From the NCBI GenBank assembly GCA_963747535.1, contig CAVVFX010000017.1, forward strand, positions 186,001-250,000: a stretch of DNA of 64,000 nucleotides, read 5' to 3'. Below the pieces are notes generated by a model. That model made no database searches and had not been told where the DNA came from. It saw only the letters and a list, made by a program, of their open reading frames with translations. Of this stretch, positions 34,649 to 42,910 are shown piece after piece. Source of the stretch: CAVVFX01 sp963747535 (lineage in GTDB: Bacteria; Acidobacteriota; Terriglobia; Bryobacterales; Bryobacteraceae). The translations under genes and the position numbers were made by a program. Numbering within the stretch: the stretch's first letter is position 1; each line of letters starts with the position of its first letter.

Positions 34649-34976
34649 CGTTAACGTCCCAAAGAGCATTCGCGGGCTTCTGGGCGAGTTTGCAATTGTG
34701 GCCCAGAGCGCAGACGACCGAGGGTGGGGAGGCCTCACCAATGGCGCGCTGGTCGAAGCTGCTCAACAAGCCGGTTTTCGGTGCATTCTCACCCGTGACC
34801 GTCTTTTCGGTGAATCCGCCGCCCGAGCGCTAAAACGCTTCCCAGAAATTTGCGTCGTACTGGTCACGATACCGCAACTTCGAGGTCCCGAATTCCAGGA
34901 GCACTTCCGAAGCGCATGGGCCAGCAGCCCGATACAGCCAGTCGCTGGACAGTTCTTACGTTGGCCCGCTGACTGA
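34635..34976 (+). CDS. DUF5615 PIN-like toxin
   Basis: 113 residues. It opens MWLLDVNVPKSIRGLLGEF, continues with GLTNGALVEAAQQAGFRCIL and TRDRLFGESAARALKRFPEI, and keeps the acidic positions of the DUF5615 PIN-like fold (Asp5, Asp in TRDRLF). The family consists of predicted RNases of type II toxin-antitoxin systems. It overlaps the DUF433 antitoxin gene by 14 bases. Target unknown. Confidence 0.82.
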   Translation: MWLLDVNVPKSIRGLLGEFAIVAQSADDRGWGGLTNGALVEAAQQAGFRCILTRDRLFGESAARALKRFPEICVVLVTIPQLRGPEFQEHFRSAWASSPIQPVAGQFLRWPAD

Positions 34977-34992
34977 TCGGGATGCTGCAGAC

Positions 34993-37900
34993 TTAGTGTT
35001 CTTTGCTCAAGCGGCGGAAGTAGTCCGCTACTGCGTCGGCGTAGCCCGGAGGCGCGGGTTGGGGTGTGGCGCTGCGAATGCTGCCGCCCTGTTGCTCTTC
35101 CACCTTACGGCGCAGTTGGACTTCCACCTGTTCGATGTTGGTCATGGCCTCGAGGAACAGCTTTTCGAGGTCGCGCGGCATGCCGTTGGGATAGCGGTTC
35201 GGATCGAACCGGGGTAGCAGGTTCCCTACGTCGCGAAGCTGGCGCAACAGGTCCGGATTGTCGCGCACGGCGCTTTCCAGACGGCCGACGTCGCGCACGG
35301 CTTCCTGATAGTTGTGCTGGGCGATCACCGGATCCCAGAAGGCTCCGCCATAGCCGGGTCCGCCGTAGCGATTGCCGATTTGTCCGCCGAACTGGCCGCC
35401 CGCCTGTTGGCCGCCTTGCTGTCCGCCCGGTTGATTACCGCCAGCCTGTTGACCACCCTGCTGGCCCTGACCCTGTTGGCCGCCCTCCTGACCCTGTTGG
35501 CCCTGTTGACCCTGCTGCCCAGCCTGTTGGCCCTGTTGTCCCTGGCCCTGCTGCTGGCCACCTTGCTGACCCTGCTGCCCAGCCTGCTGGCCTTGCTGAC
35601 CCTGACCCTGTTGCTGGCCGTCCTGCCGCCCCTGCTGGCCCTGTTGGCCCTGCTGGCCGCCGGGTTGACCTGGTTGCCCGCGCTGCCCCAAAGCTTCCAG
35701 TTCCTGACGCAACCTTTCCGCCTGCTGCAGTGCCGCTTCGAGTTGCTTGTCACCCCCGGCGCCCGGATTGTTTTTGTTCTGGGCGAGCGCGCCCTGGATC
35801 TGCTGGACCTGATCGCGCAGGTTGTTCAACGACTGCGTCACCGGAGCTTCGCGCATCACCGCGTAAGGACCCAGGCCTTTGCGCAGATATTCGGCGATGG
35901 TCTTCATCTTGTTGGCGAGTTCGTCCTGCTCCGCGGCTCCCAGCGCCTGGCGCAGTTTATTGGCGGCATCCTGGTTGGTGCCCATAATGTCGCGGACGGC
36001 CGACTGGATCTGCTGCTCGAGCCTTTGCACGTCGCCCGCCATCTTTTCCTTCTCGTCGGCCATCTGCTTCTGGGTTTGGTCGGCAGTGCCTAAATCGGGC
36101 AGATCGTCCGCAGACTCGGCCCTGCGCCGCCGGAAACCGCCCATATTCTGAGATAGCGGATCGGGAGCGCCGGAGCCGAAGCGCTGGCGCATCCGATCGC
36201 TGAAGCTTTCCTGCTGCTGGGCCAGGCGATTGGCTTCCTTCACGATATTGCTCATGGCATCGCCATTTTCCTGCTCGCGCATGCGGGAGAGCATGTCACG
36301 AGCGGCCTGCAAGCCCTCAGCGGCCTTGCGGGCATCCGCCTGGGCCTGAGCCTGCGACGCACCGCCCTGTTGACCGGCCCCCTGCTGGGCTCCGCTCGGT
36401 TGCCCTTGCTGGCCCTGTTGACCAGACTGTTGTCCTTTTTGGCCGGCCTGCTGACCCTGCTGTCCCTGTTGCTGCTGGCGGCCGTTTTGCATAGCCGACG
36501 AAGCTTCCGCCATTTGCCGCTCAGCTTCCGCCAGACGGTTCAAAGCCTGTTCGAGTTGCTGGGCCTGAGAATGCGACATGTCGCCGCGCGCCACCGGGTT
36601 GTCCTGCTGATTTCGCTGTTGCTGTTGTTGCTGCTGCCCGCGGCTCATGGCGCTCTGCTGCTGGGCGCGGGATTGTTGGCCGGATTGACCCGACTGACCC
36701 GATTGTCCGGACTGGCCCGACTGTCCCGACTGCGAACTGCTCTGCTGCCCCTGTTGACCTTGCTGACCTTGCTGTTCGCGTTGGAGTTGCTCCATCTGTT
36801 GACGGAGTTGTTCCGCCTCGCGGCGCAGCATCTCCTGCTGCCAGCGGGTCTGCGGCGATGGCTGGTTGCGGGCCTGATCGGCCAGAGCCTGCTGGCGCCG
36901 CGCCAACTCTTCCAGCTTCCGCATGGCGTCGTCGACAGCCTTGTTGCGCTGCTCCGCCGCCGACTGCTGGCTGGCTTCGTACTGGTTCTTGTCCTTATCG
37001 AGTTCGAGATCGAAGAGGCTCTCCAGATCGCGGCTGGCGCCACCTCCGCCACCACCCCCGCCGCCTCCGCGCTGTCCGAAGGACACCTGGATGTCGCGGA
37101 AGGTCGCCTCGGCGCGCAACAGATACTGCAATGCCTTCTGCTCGGGAGGCAGCGCGTCATTCCATTTTTGGCCCTTCAACTCGTCTGATGCGGGCGACAT
37201 GGCTGCCACGGCCTGCTCCATGTCTTTGACAAACGATTTGAACGCCGCATTGGTCCCTGCGAGTTCGCGTGCTTTCATGCGATCGGCCAGCGATTGCGCC
37301 TGATCCTTCAGCTTGCCCTGCACTTCCGAGAGATACTTGGCGTTCTCGGCCGCGGTGGTCTTGTTGGTCGCCTTGAGCTGATTCCAGGTCGCGGCGATGA
37401 TCTCTTTCTGGCGCTGCGAAATCTGGTTCTGCTCGTCGCCATCGGCGCCACCGCCGCCGCCCCCGCCTCCCTGCTGCGACTGCGAATAGTTGCGTTCGAA
37501 AGGCTCGGCTTGGATAAAGTAGATGTCCGTCCTGGTGGTAGTGCGGGCGTCCTTCGCGGTGGCGTAGAAGCTCACCAGGTCGCCAGGCACCAGCTTGAAA
37601 TCCTCAAGCGAGATTACGGTAGAACCCTCGGCCGTCTTCGCGCCTTTCTCCTTGAGGAGCGAGATCACCTTCTCCGGACCGGCGTTCACGGAGTAATGCA
37701 GATCGAGCGCCATGACACCGAAATCGTCTTTGCCGGTCGCGGCGATGGTGACTTCTTCGATGGGATTCGCTTTAGCATCTTTGCCGGGCCGATTAATCGA
37801 CACGGTGGGAGGATTGTCTTTGCGCGCTTCGATGAAGTAATCGTCGGACAGACGCACCAGCTCGCCCGAATCCGTCGCAGCCACGTGGTACATGCCGTCT

Positions 37901-38961
37901 TTGTTGATCGGCACCTCGGCCACCAGGGTATTGGCGCCGGTGCTCTTCAGCTCGATCTTATCCTTGTCGTCGACGATGAGGCTGCCGTTGGAGAGCGGTT
38001 TATCGGTGGTGATTTCGACTTCGGCAACGGTTCCTTCGACCGCTCGCAGATCGCCGCCCGGATCTTCGGTGGTGCTGGGCAGACCGGACCAGGAGGGAAA
38101 GCGATATTTCACTTTGACGTGCTTCACGCCAGGAAGGTCCGAGACGTTGATCTTGTAAGTGGACGACTTCACGCCGCCGGCTTCGACATAGTATTCGACC
38201 GGCTCAGGCACACCGACGAAAAAGAATTCGTAGCCCGCTGAGTCCTGCCGGGGCTGCATGGGAGCTTCCTCCCACTTCGACGAACTGGCGTAACGGGCCA
38301 TCATGCTGACGCGCGGAGATTCAAAGCCCGAGAGCCTGGCCGTGACCCGCAGATCGGAACGGCGGCGGATGGTGCTGTTGCCGGGAGTCACCGATACCGT
38401 GTAGATGGGCTTGCGCTCGTCATGAGAATAGCCGCCCCACAAGAGAGAAGTTCCGTAGCCCAGGTAGCCCGGACCCGCAAGGCCCAGCCAGAGCAGCACA
38501 GCGAGTGCAACCGCGCCGGCCGAGGCGAAGCTCACCAGCCAGGACTTCGGCGCTACCTCTTCGGTATCGGCAGTGTTCGCGACCTTCAACGCATCGGCTG
38601 CCAGCAAGGGGAGGAACGGATCGTCAGCCTGAGTGCTGGAGCGCTCCGTGAACGTCAGCAGACGCTCCTGGAACTGTGGGAACTGTTGCTCCGCGCGGTG
38701 CGCCGCACGATTGCGGTTGAGCCGCAGAAGCGGCCACACCAGGCCGGCCGAGATCGCCGCTGCGATCACCAGGAACAGCACCACCCTGGCGCCGAAGACG
38801 CTCGGGTCCGAGAATGCGTACTGGCGGATGATCATGACCAGCAGCACGGTTGCGACGAGTGCCGCGCCGCCAAAGATTGCGGCGCCACGCGTCCAAGCCA
38901 GAAGGCGTAATTTCTTTTCGAGCGCGGTGAGATATGCGGTAATGCCGGTTAGCGGATTCAT
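34993..38961 (-). CDS. DUF4175 membrane protein with giant Gln/Gly-rich tail
   Basis: 1,322 residues. Two membrane helices near the N-terminus (about 26-46, 58-78) and a third near 150-170 define the DUF4175 head. Ig-like periplasmic segments follow (about 180-480). The remainder is coiled-coil interrupted by low complexity: poly-Gly runs near 500 and 630, a QSG repeat tract near 730-795, and QQG tracts near 825-870 and 1095-1205, such as QQGQGQQGQQAGQQGQQ. The end (YADAVADYFRRLSKEH) is structured again. Relatives end MoxR/BatA operons. The Gln/Gly part may form fibres or bind the cell wall; unproven. Overlaps the VWA gene by four bases. Confidence 0.85.
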   Translation of the reverse strand: MNPLTGITAYLTALEKKLRLLAWTRGAAIFGGAALVATVLLVMIIRQYAFSDPSVFGARVVLFLVIAAAISAGLVWPLLRLNRNRAAHRAEQQFPQFQERLLTFTERSSTQADDPFLPLLAADALKVANTADTEEVAPKSWLVSFASAGAVALAVLLWLGLAGPGYLGYGTSLLWGGYSHDERKPIYTVSVTPGNSTIRRRSDLRVTARLSGFESPRVSMMARYASSSKWEEAPMQPRQDSAGYEFFFVGVPEPVEYYVEAGGVKSSTYKINVSDLPGVKHVKVKYRFPSWSGLPSTTEDPGGDLRAVEGTVAEVEITTDKPLSNGSLIVDDKDKIELKSTGANTLVAEVPINKDGMYHVAATDSGELVRLSDDYFIEARKDNPPTVSINRPGKDAKANPIEEVTIAATGKDDFGVMALDLHYSVNAGPEKVISLLKEKGAKTAEGSTVISLEDFKLVPGDLVSFYATAKDARTTTRTDIYFIQAEPFERNYSQSQQGGGGGGGGADGDEQNQISQRQKEIIAATWNQLKATNKTTAAENAKYLSEVQGKLKDQAQSLADRMKARELAGTNAAFKSFVKDMEQAVAAMSPASDELKGQKWNDALPPEQKALQYLLRAEATFRDIQVSFGQRGGGGGGGGGGASRDLESLFDLELDKDKNQYEASQQSAAEQRNKAVDDAMRKLEELARRQQALADQARNQPSPQTRWQQEMLRREAEQLRQQMEQLQREQQGQQGQQGQQSSSQSGQSGQSGQSGQSGQSGQQSRAQQQSAMSRGQQQQQQQRNQQDNPVARGDMSHSQAQQLEQALNRLAEAERQMAEASSAMQNGRQQQQGQQGQQAGQKGQQSGQQGQQGQPSGAQQGAGQQGGASQAQAQADARKAAEGLQAARDMLSRMREQENGDAMSNIVKEANRLAQQQESFSDRMRQRFGSGAPDPLSQNMGGFRRRRAESADDLPDLGTADQTQKQMADEKEKMAGDVQRLEQQIQSAVRDIMGTNQDAANKLRQALGAAEQDELANKMKTIAEYLRKGLGPYAVMREAPVTQSLNNLRDQVQQIQGALAQNKNNPGAGGDKQLEAALQQAERLRQELEALGQRGQPGQPGGQQGQQGQQGRQDGQQQGQGQQGQQAGQQGQQGGQQQGQGQQGQQAGQQGQQGQQGQEGGQQGQGQQGGQQAGGNQPGGQQGGQQAGGQFGGQIGNRYGGPGYGGAFWDPVIAQHNYQEAVRDVGRLESAVRDNPDLLRQLRDVGNLLPRFDPNRYPNGMPRDLEKLFLEAMTNIEQVEVQLRRKVEEQQGGSIRSATPQPAPPGYADAVADYFRRLSKEH
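35383..35690. repeat. Low-complexity Gln/Gly codon repeat in the DUF4175 gene (main tract)
   Basis: The plus strand reads long runs of CTGTTGGCC / CTGACCCTG-type 9-mers, the complement of (CAG-CAG-GGY)n. Similar tracts are at 36340-36490 and 36580-36790, plus GGC runs (poly-Gly) at about 37040-37075 and 37445-37475. Such repeats can change length by slippage. Confidence 0.85.
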
Positions 38962-40982
38962 GCTACCTCTTTATCGACTGAAAGATGCCTGTTCCCGATA
39001 AGCGATTCTGCTACGGCCAGCCCTAGTGCGGCGATCATGACATACCACCAGAGATCGTTTTTGGCTCGAGTGGGCTCCGAACTGCCGGCGCCGGTCGACA
39101 GCGTGGTCTGTCCTGTATTTTCCCAGAGTTTGAGGACGTCCGGGGGAACCAGGGTAAAGTCCGACTCCCGTCGGTCCGGATTTACGGCGGCGAGTTCGTG
39201 CCGGCCATTGGCGTGCCGGATCTCGTAGGAGCCTTCGCCGGAGAGTTGAAAAGTCTGCGCCTTAGTCGATTCGGACAAGGACAACGCGCGTTTGCCGTCG
39301 GGCCCGATCACCTCGACCGGCGCGCCTTTCTCTTTTGCCGTGCGCAAGTCCACGTAAGCGCCCGCGGTGAAGTTCGACGATCCGCTGTCCAGCCCGCCAA
39401 GGTAATGGGCGGTCTGCTCGACAAACGGTACGAACGAGGTGCTGACCGGGAAATCGCTGCCGACGTTGTCGAGAGGCGAGGTGAACACCAGCACGCGTCC
39501 CTCGCCTACGGGTTGTTCGAGCAGGAGCGGAGTATCATCCGCGAGTTTGGCCAGCACCCGGGCCTTCTCCGGTTCGCCACTGTCCGGTTCGACAATAATT
39601 GATTGATAGAACCGGACGCCGTCCCAAAGGTTGCCGCGGCTGATGGGCGGGTAGGTGCCGTCGGCGTAGGAAACCGTCTGGAAACGGACGGCTTCGGAGG
39701 CCGCATAGTGAGCGCCATCAGCCCTCAAATGGGTCACGGGCACGGTCCCGCCGCTTGCAAAGCTGCGGCCTAACACGACCAGCACCTGCCCTCCACCGCT
39801 CGCGTAGCTTTCGAGATTCTGCTCGAGACCCCTGGGTAGATTGCCGGTATCGCAAACCACGATGAAGGCAAAGCGCGAAAGATTGAGATTGCCGGCCAGT
39901 TCCACAGACGCCGATTCCAAAGTGAACGCGGGCTCGCGGGCCGAATCCATCGCGGTCTTGAAATAAGTCAGGCTGCGCGCATCGCTGGCCGAACGGAGGA
40001 ACAGGGCGGGACGAGGATCCGACCGCTCCACTGAAAAGTAGAAGTGATCGTCGTCCGGGAAAGAATCGGCGCTATCGATACGCGCTTCACCGCGATTCAT
40101 TCCGTAGCTGGCGTCGAGAGTCTGGAACTCCACATCCGCGCGCCCCGAGGCAGGCACTTGAACGGACTTCGATTCCAGTGTCTTGCCGTTGAGCAGCAGC
40201 GTCACCTTGCGGGTCGCCGGTTCGGTCCCATATCCCGCGACGGTCACCAGCACACGCGATTTTTTGGGATCGAACACGCGGCGCGGTGCATTGACGTTGT
40301 CAACCGTGAAATTCGGCACCATGCGGTTAGTATCGGCATGAATGATGAGATCCGTGCCGCCGCTGAGTTTCAGGTCGGAGAATGCAGGCGGCATCGACGA
40401 CTGCTGAATATCGGTGAAGAGATGCGCTTCCACGGGAACCTTTACCGCTTCGGTAATCGACCGCAAGGCACGGGCCACTTCGGCGTAAGAACTCTTGAGG
40501 TCCGTCTGATGGATGTCCACCACGGCCGCTTTGAGCGCTTCCTTGTCGTTGATCATGTCGGTCAGGACCCGCGTCCGGCCGCCAAAAGCCAGCACCTGTG
40601 CGCGATCCGCCACGCCCATGCCGGAGATCACCTTCAACACGTCCTGCTTGGACTGTTCCAGACGTCCGCCCTGCTTCATGCTGAAGGAGTCGTCGACGCA
40701 CAGCGCGAGGGTGCGGGCGCCGTGTGCACTAGCCACGGTGGATGACGGGATAAACGGACGCGCGAACGCCAGCACCAGCAGGATGATGAACGCCAGTCGC
40801 AAGGCGAAAAGCAGTAGATATTGCAGCCGGCGGTGCTTGATGGAGCTTTGCGTGCGCCGCTCGAAGAACATCAGTGACGCGAAAGGCAGCGGCGTGGTCT
40901 TGTGCCGTTTCAGCAGATGGAAGTAAACCGGAAGTCCGACAGCAGCGAGTCCGGCGAGGAACCAGGGTGCGATGAAGCCCAT
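38958..40982 (-). CDS. BatA/VWA-domain membrane protein
   Basis: 674 residues. The N-terminal 75 residues are the BatA module (WFLAGLAAVGLPVYFHLLKR, RLQYLLLFALRLAFIILLVL). A VWA domain follows with a MIDAS-like start ALCVDDSFSMKQGG (DxSxS intact) and FGGRTRVLTDMIND. A long beta-rich periplasmic region and a C-terminal helix (DLWWYVMIAALGLAVAESLI) complete it. VWA proteins with MoxR ATPases act as chaperone adaptors in envelope complexes. The start overlaps the DUF58 stop by one base (TAATG). Confidence 0.88.
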   Translation of the reverse strand: MGFIAPWFLAGLAAVGLPVYFHLLKRHKTTPLPFASLMFFERRTQSSIKHRRLQYLLLFALRLAFIILLVLAFARPFIPSSTVASAHGARTLALCVDDSFSMKQGGRLEQSKQDVLKVISGMGVADRAQVLAFGGRTRVLTDMINDKEALKAAVVDIHQTDLKSSYAEVARALRSITEAVKVPVEAHLFTDIQQSSMPPAFSDLKLSGGTDLIIHADTNRMVPNFTVDNVNAPRRVFDPKKSRVLVTVAGYGTEPATRKVTLLLNGKTLESKSVQVPASGRADVEFQTLDASYGMNRGEARIDSADSFPDDDHFYFSVERSDPRPALFLRSASDARSLTYFKTAMDSAREPAFTLESASVELAGNLNLSRFAFIVVCDTGNLPRGLEQNLESYASGGGQVLVVLGRSFASGGTVPVTHLRADGAHYAASEAVRFQTVSYADGTYPPISRGNLWDGVRFYQSIIVEPDSGEPEKARVLAKLADDTPLLLEQPVGEGRVLVFTSPLDNVGSDFPVSTSFVPFVEQTAHYLGGLDSGSSNFTAGAYVDLRTAKEKGAPVEVIGPDGKRALSLSESTKAQTFQLSGEGSYEIRHANGRHELAAVNPDRRESDFTLVPPDVLKLWENTGQTTLSTGAGSSEPTRAKNDLWWYVMIAALGLAVAESLIGNRHLSVDKEVA

Positions 40983-41869
40983 TACATTCTCCCCTGCCGG
41001 ATGGTCAGATACTCCCGCAAGCCTTCATCGAGCGGACGCGCGGTGTTCATGAGCTGGTATTCCATACCGGCCGCGCGGGTTTTGTCGCGCAATTGTTCCA
41101 CGTGTGCATCGATCTTCTGGCGGTATTCGGTGCGGGCATATTCCGGTGAGACTTCCATGCTGGTCTTGTCTTCCAGATCAATAAGGACCACCGGATCGCG
41201 GAACTTGGGATCGATCTCGCGCGGGTCCAGCAGGTGGAACAACACCACTTCATTGCCGTGGTAACGCAGCGGCTCCACGGTCTTGATAATAGTCTCCGGC
41301 TGTTCGTAAAAATCCGAAATCACGGCGACGATGCCACGTCGTTTGAGGAAGTTCTGAAAATGATGAAAGGGCTTGGTAAAGTCCGTATGGGTTCCCACTT
41401 CGGCTTTCTCGATGGCGTGCAGCAGGCGAAAGAGCTGTCCCTGGCGCGTCGAGGGCGGGACATAATTTTTTACGTCTTCGTCGAAGACAATCAGTCCCGC
41501 GGCGTCCCGCTGGGTGTTGGCCAGATAGACCAGAGACGCAGCCAGGAAGCGTCCGTAGTCGAGTTTGTTGATCTTGTGCGAACTGTAGCCCATGGACGCG
41601 CTGGTATCGAGCAGCACCAGCAATTGCGTGTTGGTTTCCCCTCGATAGCGCTTGAGAAAAGCCTTGCCGGTGCGCGCAAAAACGTTCCAATCCACGTGCC
41701 GCAGATCGTCGCCCTCGTTGTAGGCGCGATATTCCGCGAACTCCTGGCTGAAGCCAAAGTCGGGTGAACGATGCAGTCCCGCGACGAAGCCGTCTACCAC
41801 CGTCTTGGCGACCAGGTCGAGCGAAGAAATGGTGGAAAGCGTCGCGGGATCGAGAAACCGCTGGAGCAT
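40982..41869 (-). CDS. DUF58 protein (VWA-like, MoxR partner)
   Basis: 295 residues, soluble. The DUF58 core is clear: GLHRSPDFGFSQEFAEYRAY, GDDLRHVDWNVFARTGKAFL and RYRGETNTQLLVLLDTSASM, the last being a DxSxS metal site. DUF58 proteins pair with MoxR ATPases and probably present clients to them. It starts four bases after the MoxR stop and overlaps the next gene by one base. Confidence 0.92.
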   Translation of the reverse strand: MLQRFLDPATLSTISSLDLVAKTVVDGFVAGLHRSPDFGFSQEFAEYRAYNEGDDLRHVDWNVFARTGKAFLKRYRGETNTQLLVLLDTSASMGYSSHKINKLDYGRFLAASLVYLANTQRDAAGLIVFDEDVKNYVPPSTRQGQLFRLLHAIEKAEVGTHTDFTKPFHHFQNFLKRRGIVAVISDFYEQPETIIKTVEPLRYHGNEVVLFHLLDPREIDPKFRDPVVLIDLEDKTSMEVSPEYARTEYRQKIDAHVEQLRDKTRAAGMEYQLMNTARPLDEGLREYLTIRQGRM

Positions 41870-41873
41870 GAAA

Positions 41874-42902
41874 TTACGCCTTAGGCGTGCCTTTCCAGCC
41901 GAGGATCTGCTGCAGAAGGTCGTCCTGCGTCAACCGGTCCGATTCCGCGTGGAAGTTCAGCAGCACGCGGTGCCGCAGCACCGGGATGAATAGCGCGCGA
42001 ATATCCTCGTAGGCGACATGCACGCGGCCTTTCATCAACGCACGCGCTTTGGCCGCCAGCACCAGGAATTGAGCCGCGCGGACGCTGCCGCCGTAGTTCA
42101 CATATTTTTTGACGAAGTCGGGAGCCGTTTCGTCTCGCGGACGCGTGGCCCGCACCAACTCGATGGCATACCGGGACGCGGATTCGCCGATCGGCACCAT
42201 CCGGACCAGTTGCTGGAAGTCCAGAATCTCTTGCGCGTTGGTAATCGGATCGGCCTGCGGGATGTGCGTGGTAGTGGTCAGGTCGACTACCTGCAACTCC
42301 TGGTCCGCCGAAAGGTAATCGAGCAGCACATTGAAAAGAAAGCGGTCGAGCTGGGCTTCGGGCAACGGATAGGTGCCTTCGAGCTCGATCGGGTTCTGGG
42401 TGGCCAGCACGAAGAACGGCGAGGGCAGCAGGTAATTGTGGCCGCGGACCGTGCAGGCGCGCTCCTGCATGGCTTCGAGCAGCGCCGACTGAGTCTTGGG
42501 CGGCGTACGATTAATCTCGTCGGCCAGCAGCACGTTGGCGAAGATGGGGCCCTGCACGAAGGTCCAGGTGCGGTGGCCGGTGGCGCTGTCCTCCTCGATG
42601 ATGTCGGTGCCGGTAATGTCCGACGGCATCAGGTCGGGCGTGAACTGGATGCGTTTGTAAATCAGTCCCAGGGTTTGGGCCATGGTGCGGACGAGCAGCG
42701 TCTTGGCCGTGCCCGGAAGACCGGTGATGAGGCAGTGACCGCCGACGAACAGCGCGATCATCACCTGTTCCAGCACTTCTTCCTGGCCGACGATCACGCG
42801 CCGGACCTGTTTGACAATCTCCGCCTCGACTACGCGGAAGCGTGCGATCCGGCTCTCCAAAACGTCCGGCGCGAGTTGATTTGTGGTAACAGTAGTGGAC
42901 AT
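41874..42902 (-). CDS. MoxR-family AAA+ ATPase
   Basis: 342 residues. Walker A GLPGTAKTLLVRTMAQ, Walker B NVLLADEINRTPPKTQSALL, sensor 1 FFVLATQNPIELEGTYPLPE and sensor 2 region RAAQFLVLAAKARAL are all complete, so it should be an active ATPase. MoxR proteins remodel or insert cofactors into envelope or enzyme complexes together with VWA/DUF58 proteins. Here all partners are encoded in the same coupled operon. Confidence 0.94.
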   Translation of the reverse strand: MSTTVTTNQLAPDVLESRIARFRVVEAEIVKQVRRVIVGQEEVLEQVMIALFVGGHCLITGLPGTAKTLLVRTMAQTLGLIYKRIQFTPDLMPSDITGTDIIEEDSATGHRTWTFVQGPIFANVLLADEINRTPPKTQSALLEAMQERACTVRGHNYLLPSPFFVLATQNPIELEGTYPLPEAQLDRFLFNVLLDYLSADQELQVVDLTTTTHIPQADPITNAQEILDFQQLVRMVPIGESASRYAIELVRATRPRDETAPDFVKKYVNYGGSVRAAQFLVLAAKARALMKGRVHVAYEDIRALFIPVLRHRVLLNFHAESDRLTQDDLLQQILGWKGTPKA

Positions 42903-42910
42903 TGAATTGG

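Noticed and set aside
34996..38910. Several long plus-strand ORFs opposite the DUF4175 gene (Leu-rich)
   Set aside because: They are the antisense reading of Gln/Gly repeats; the minus-strand gene has family domains, coupling to its operon and correct ends.
42018..42905. 295-codon plus-strand ORF opposite the MoxR gene
   Set aside because: Shadow frame; composition mirrors MoxR codons and no motif is present.
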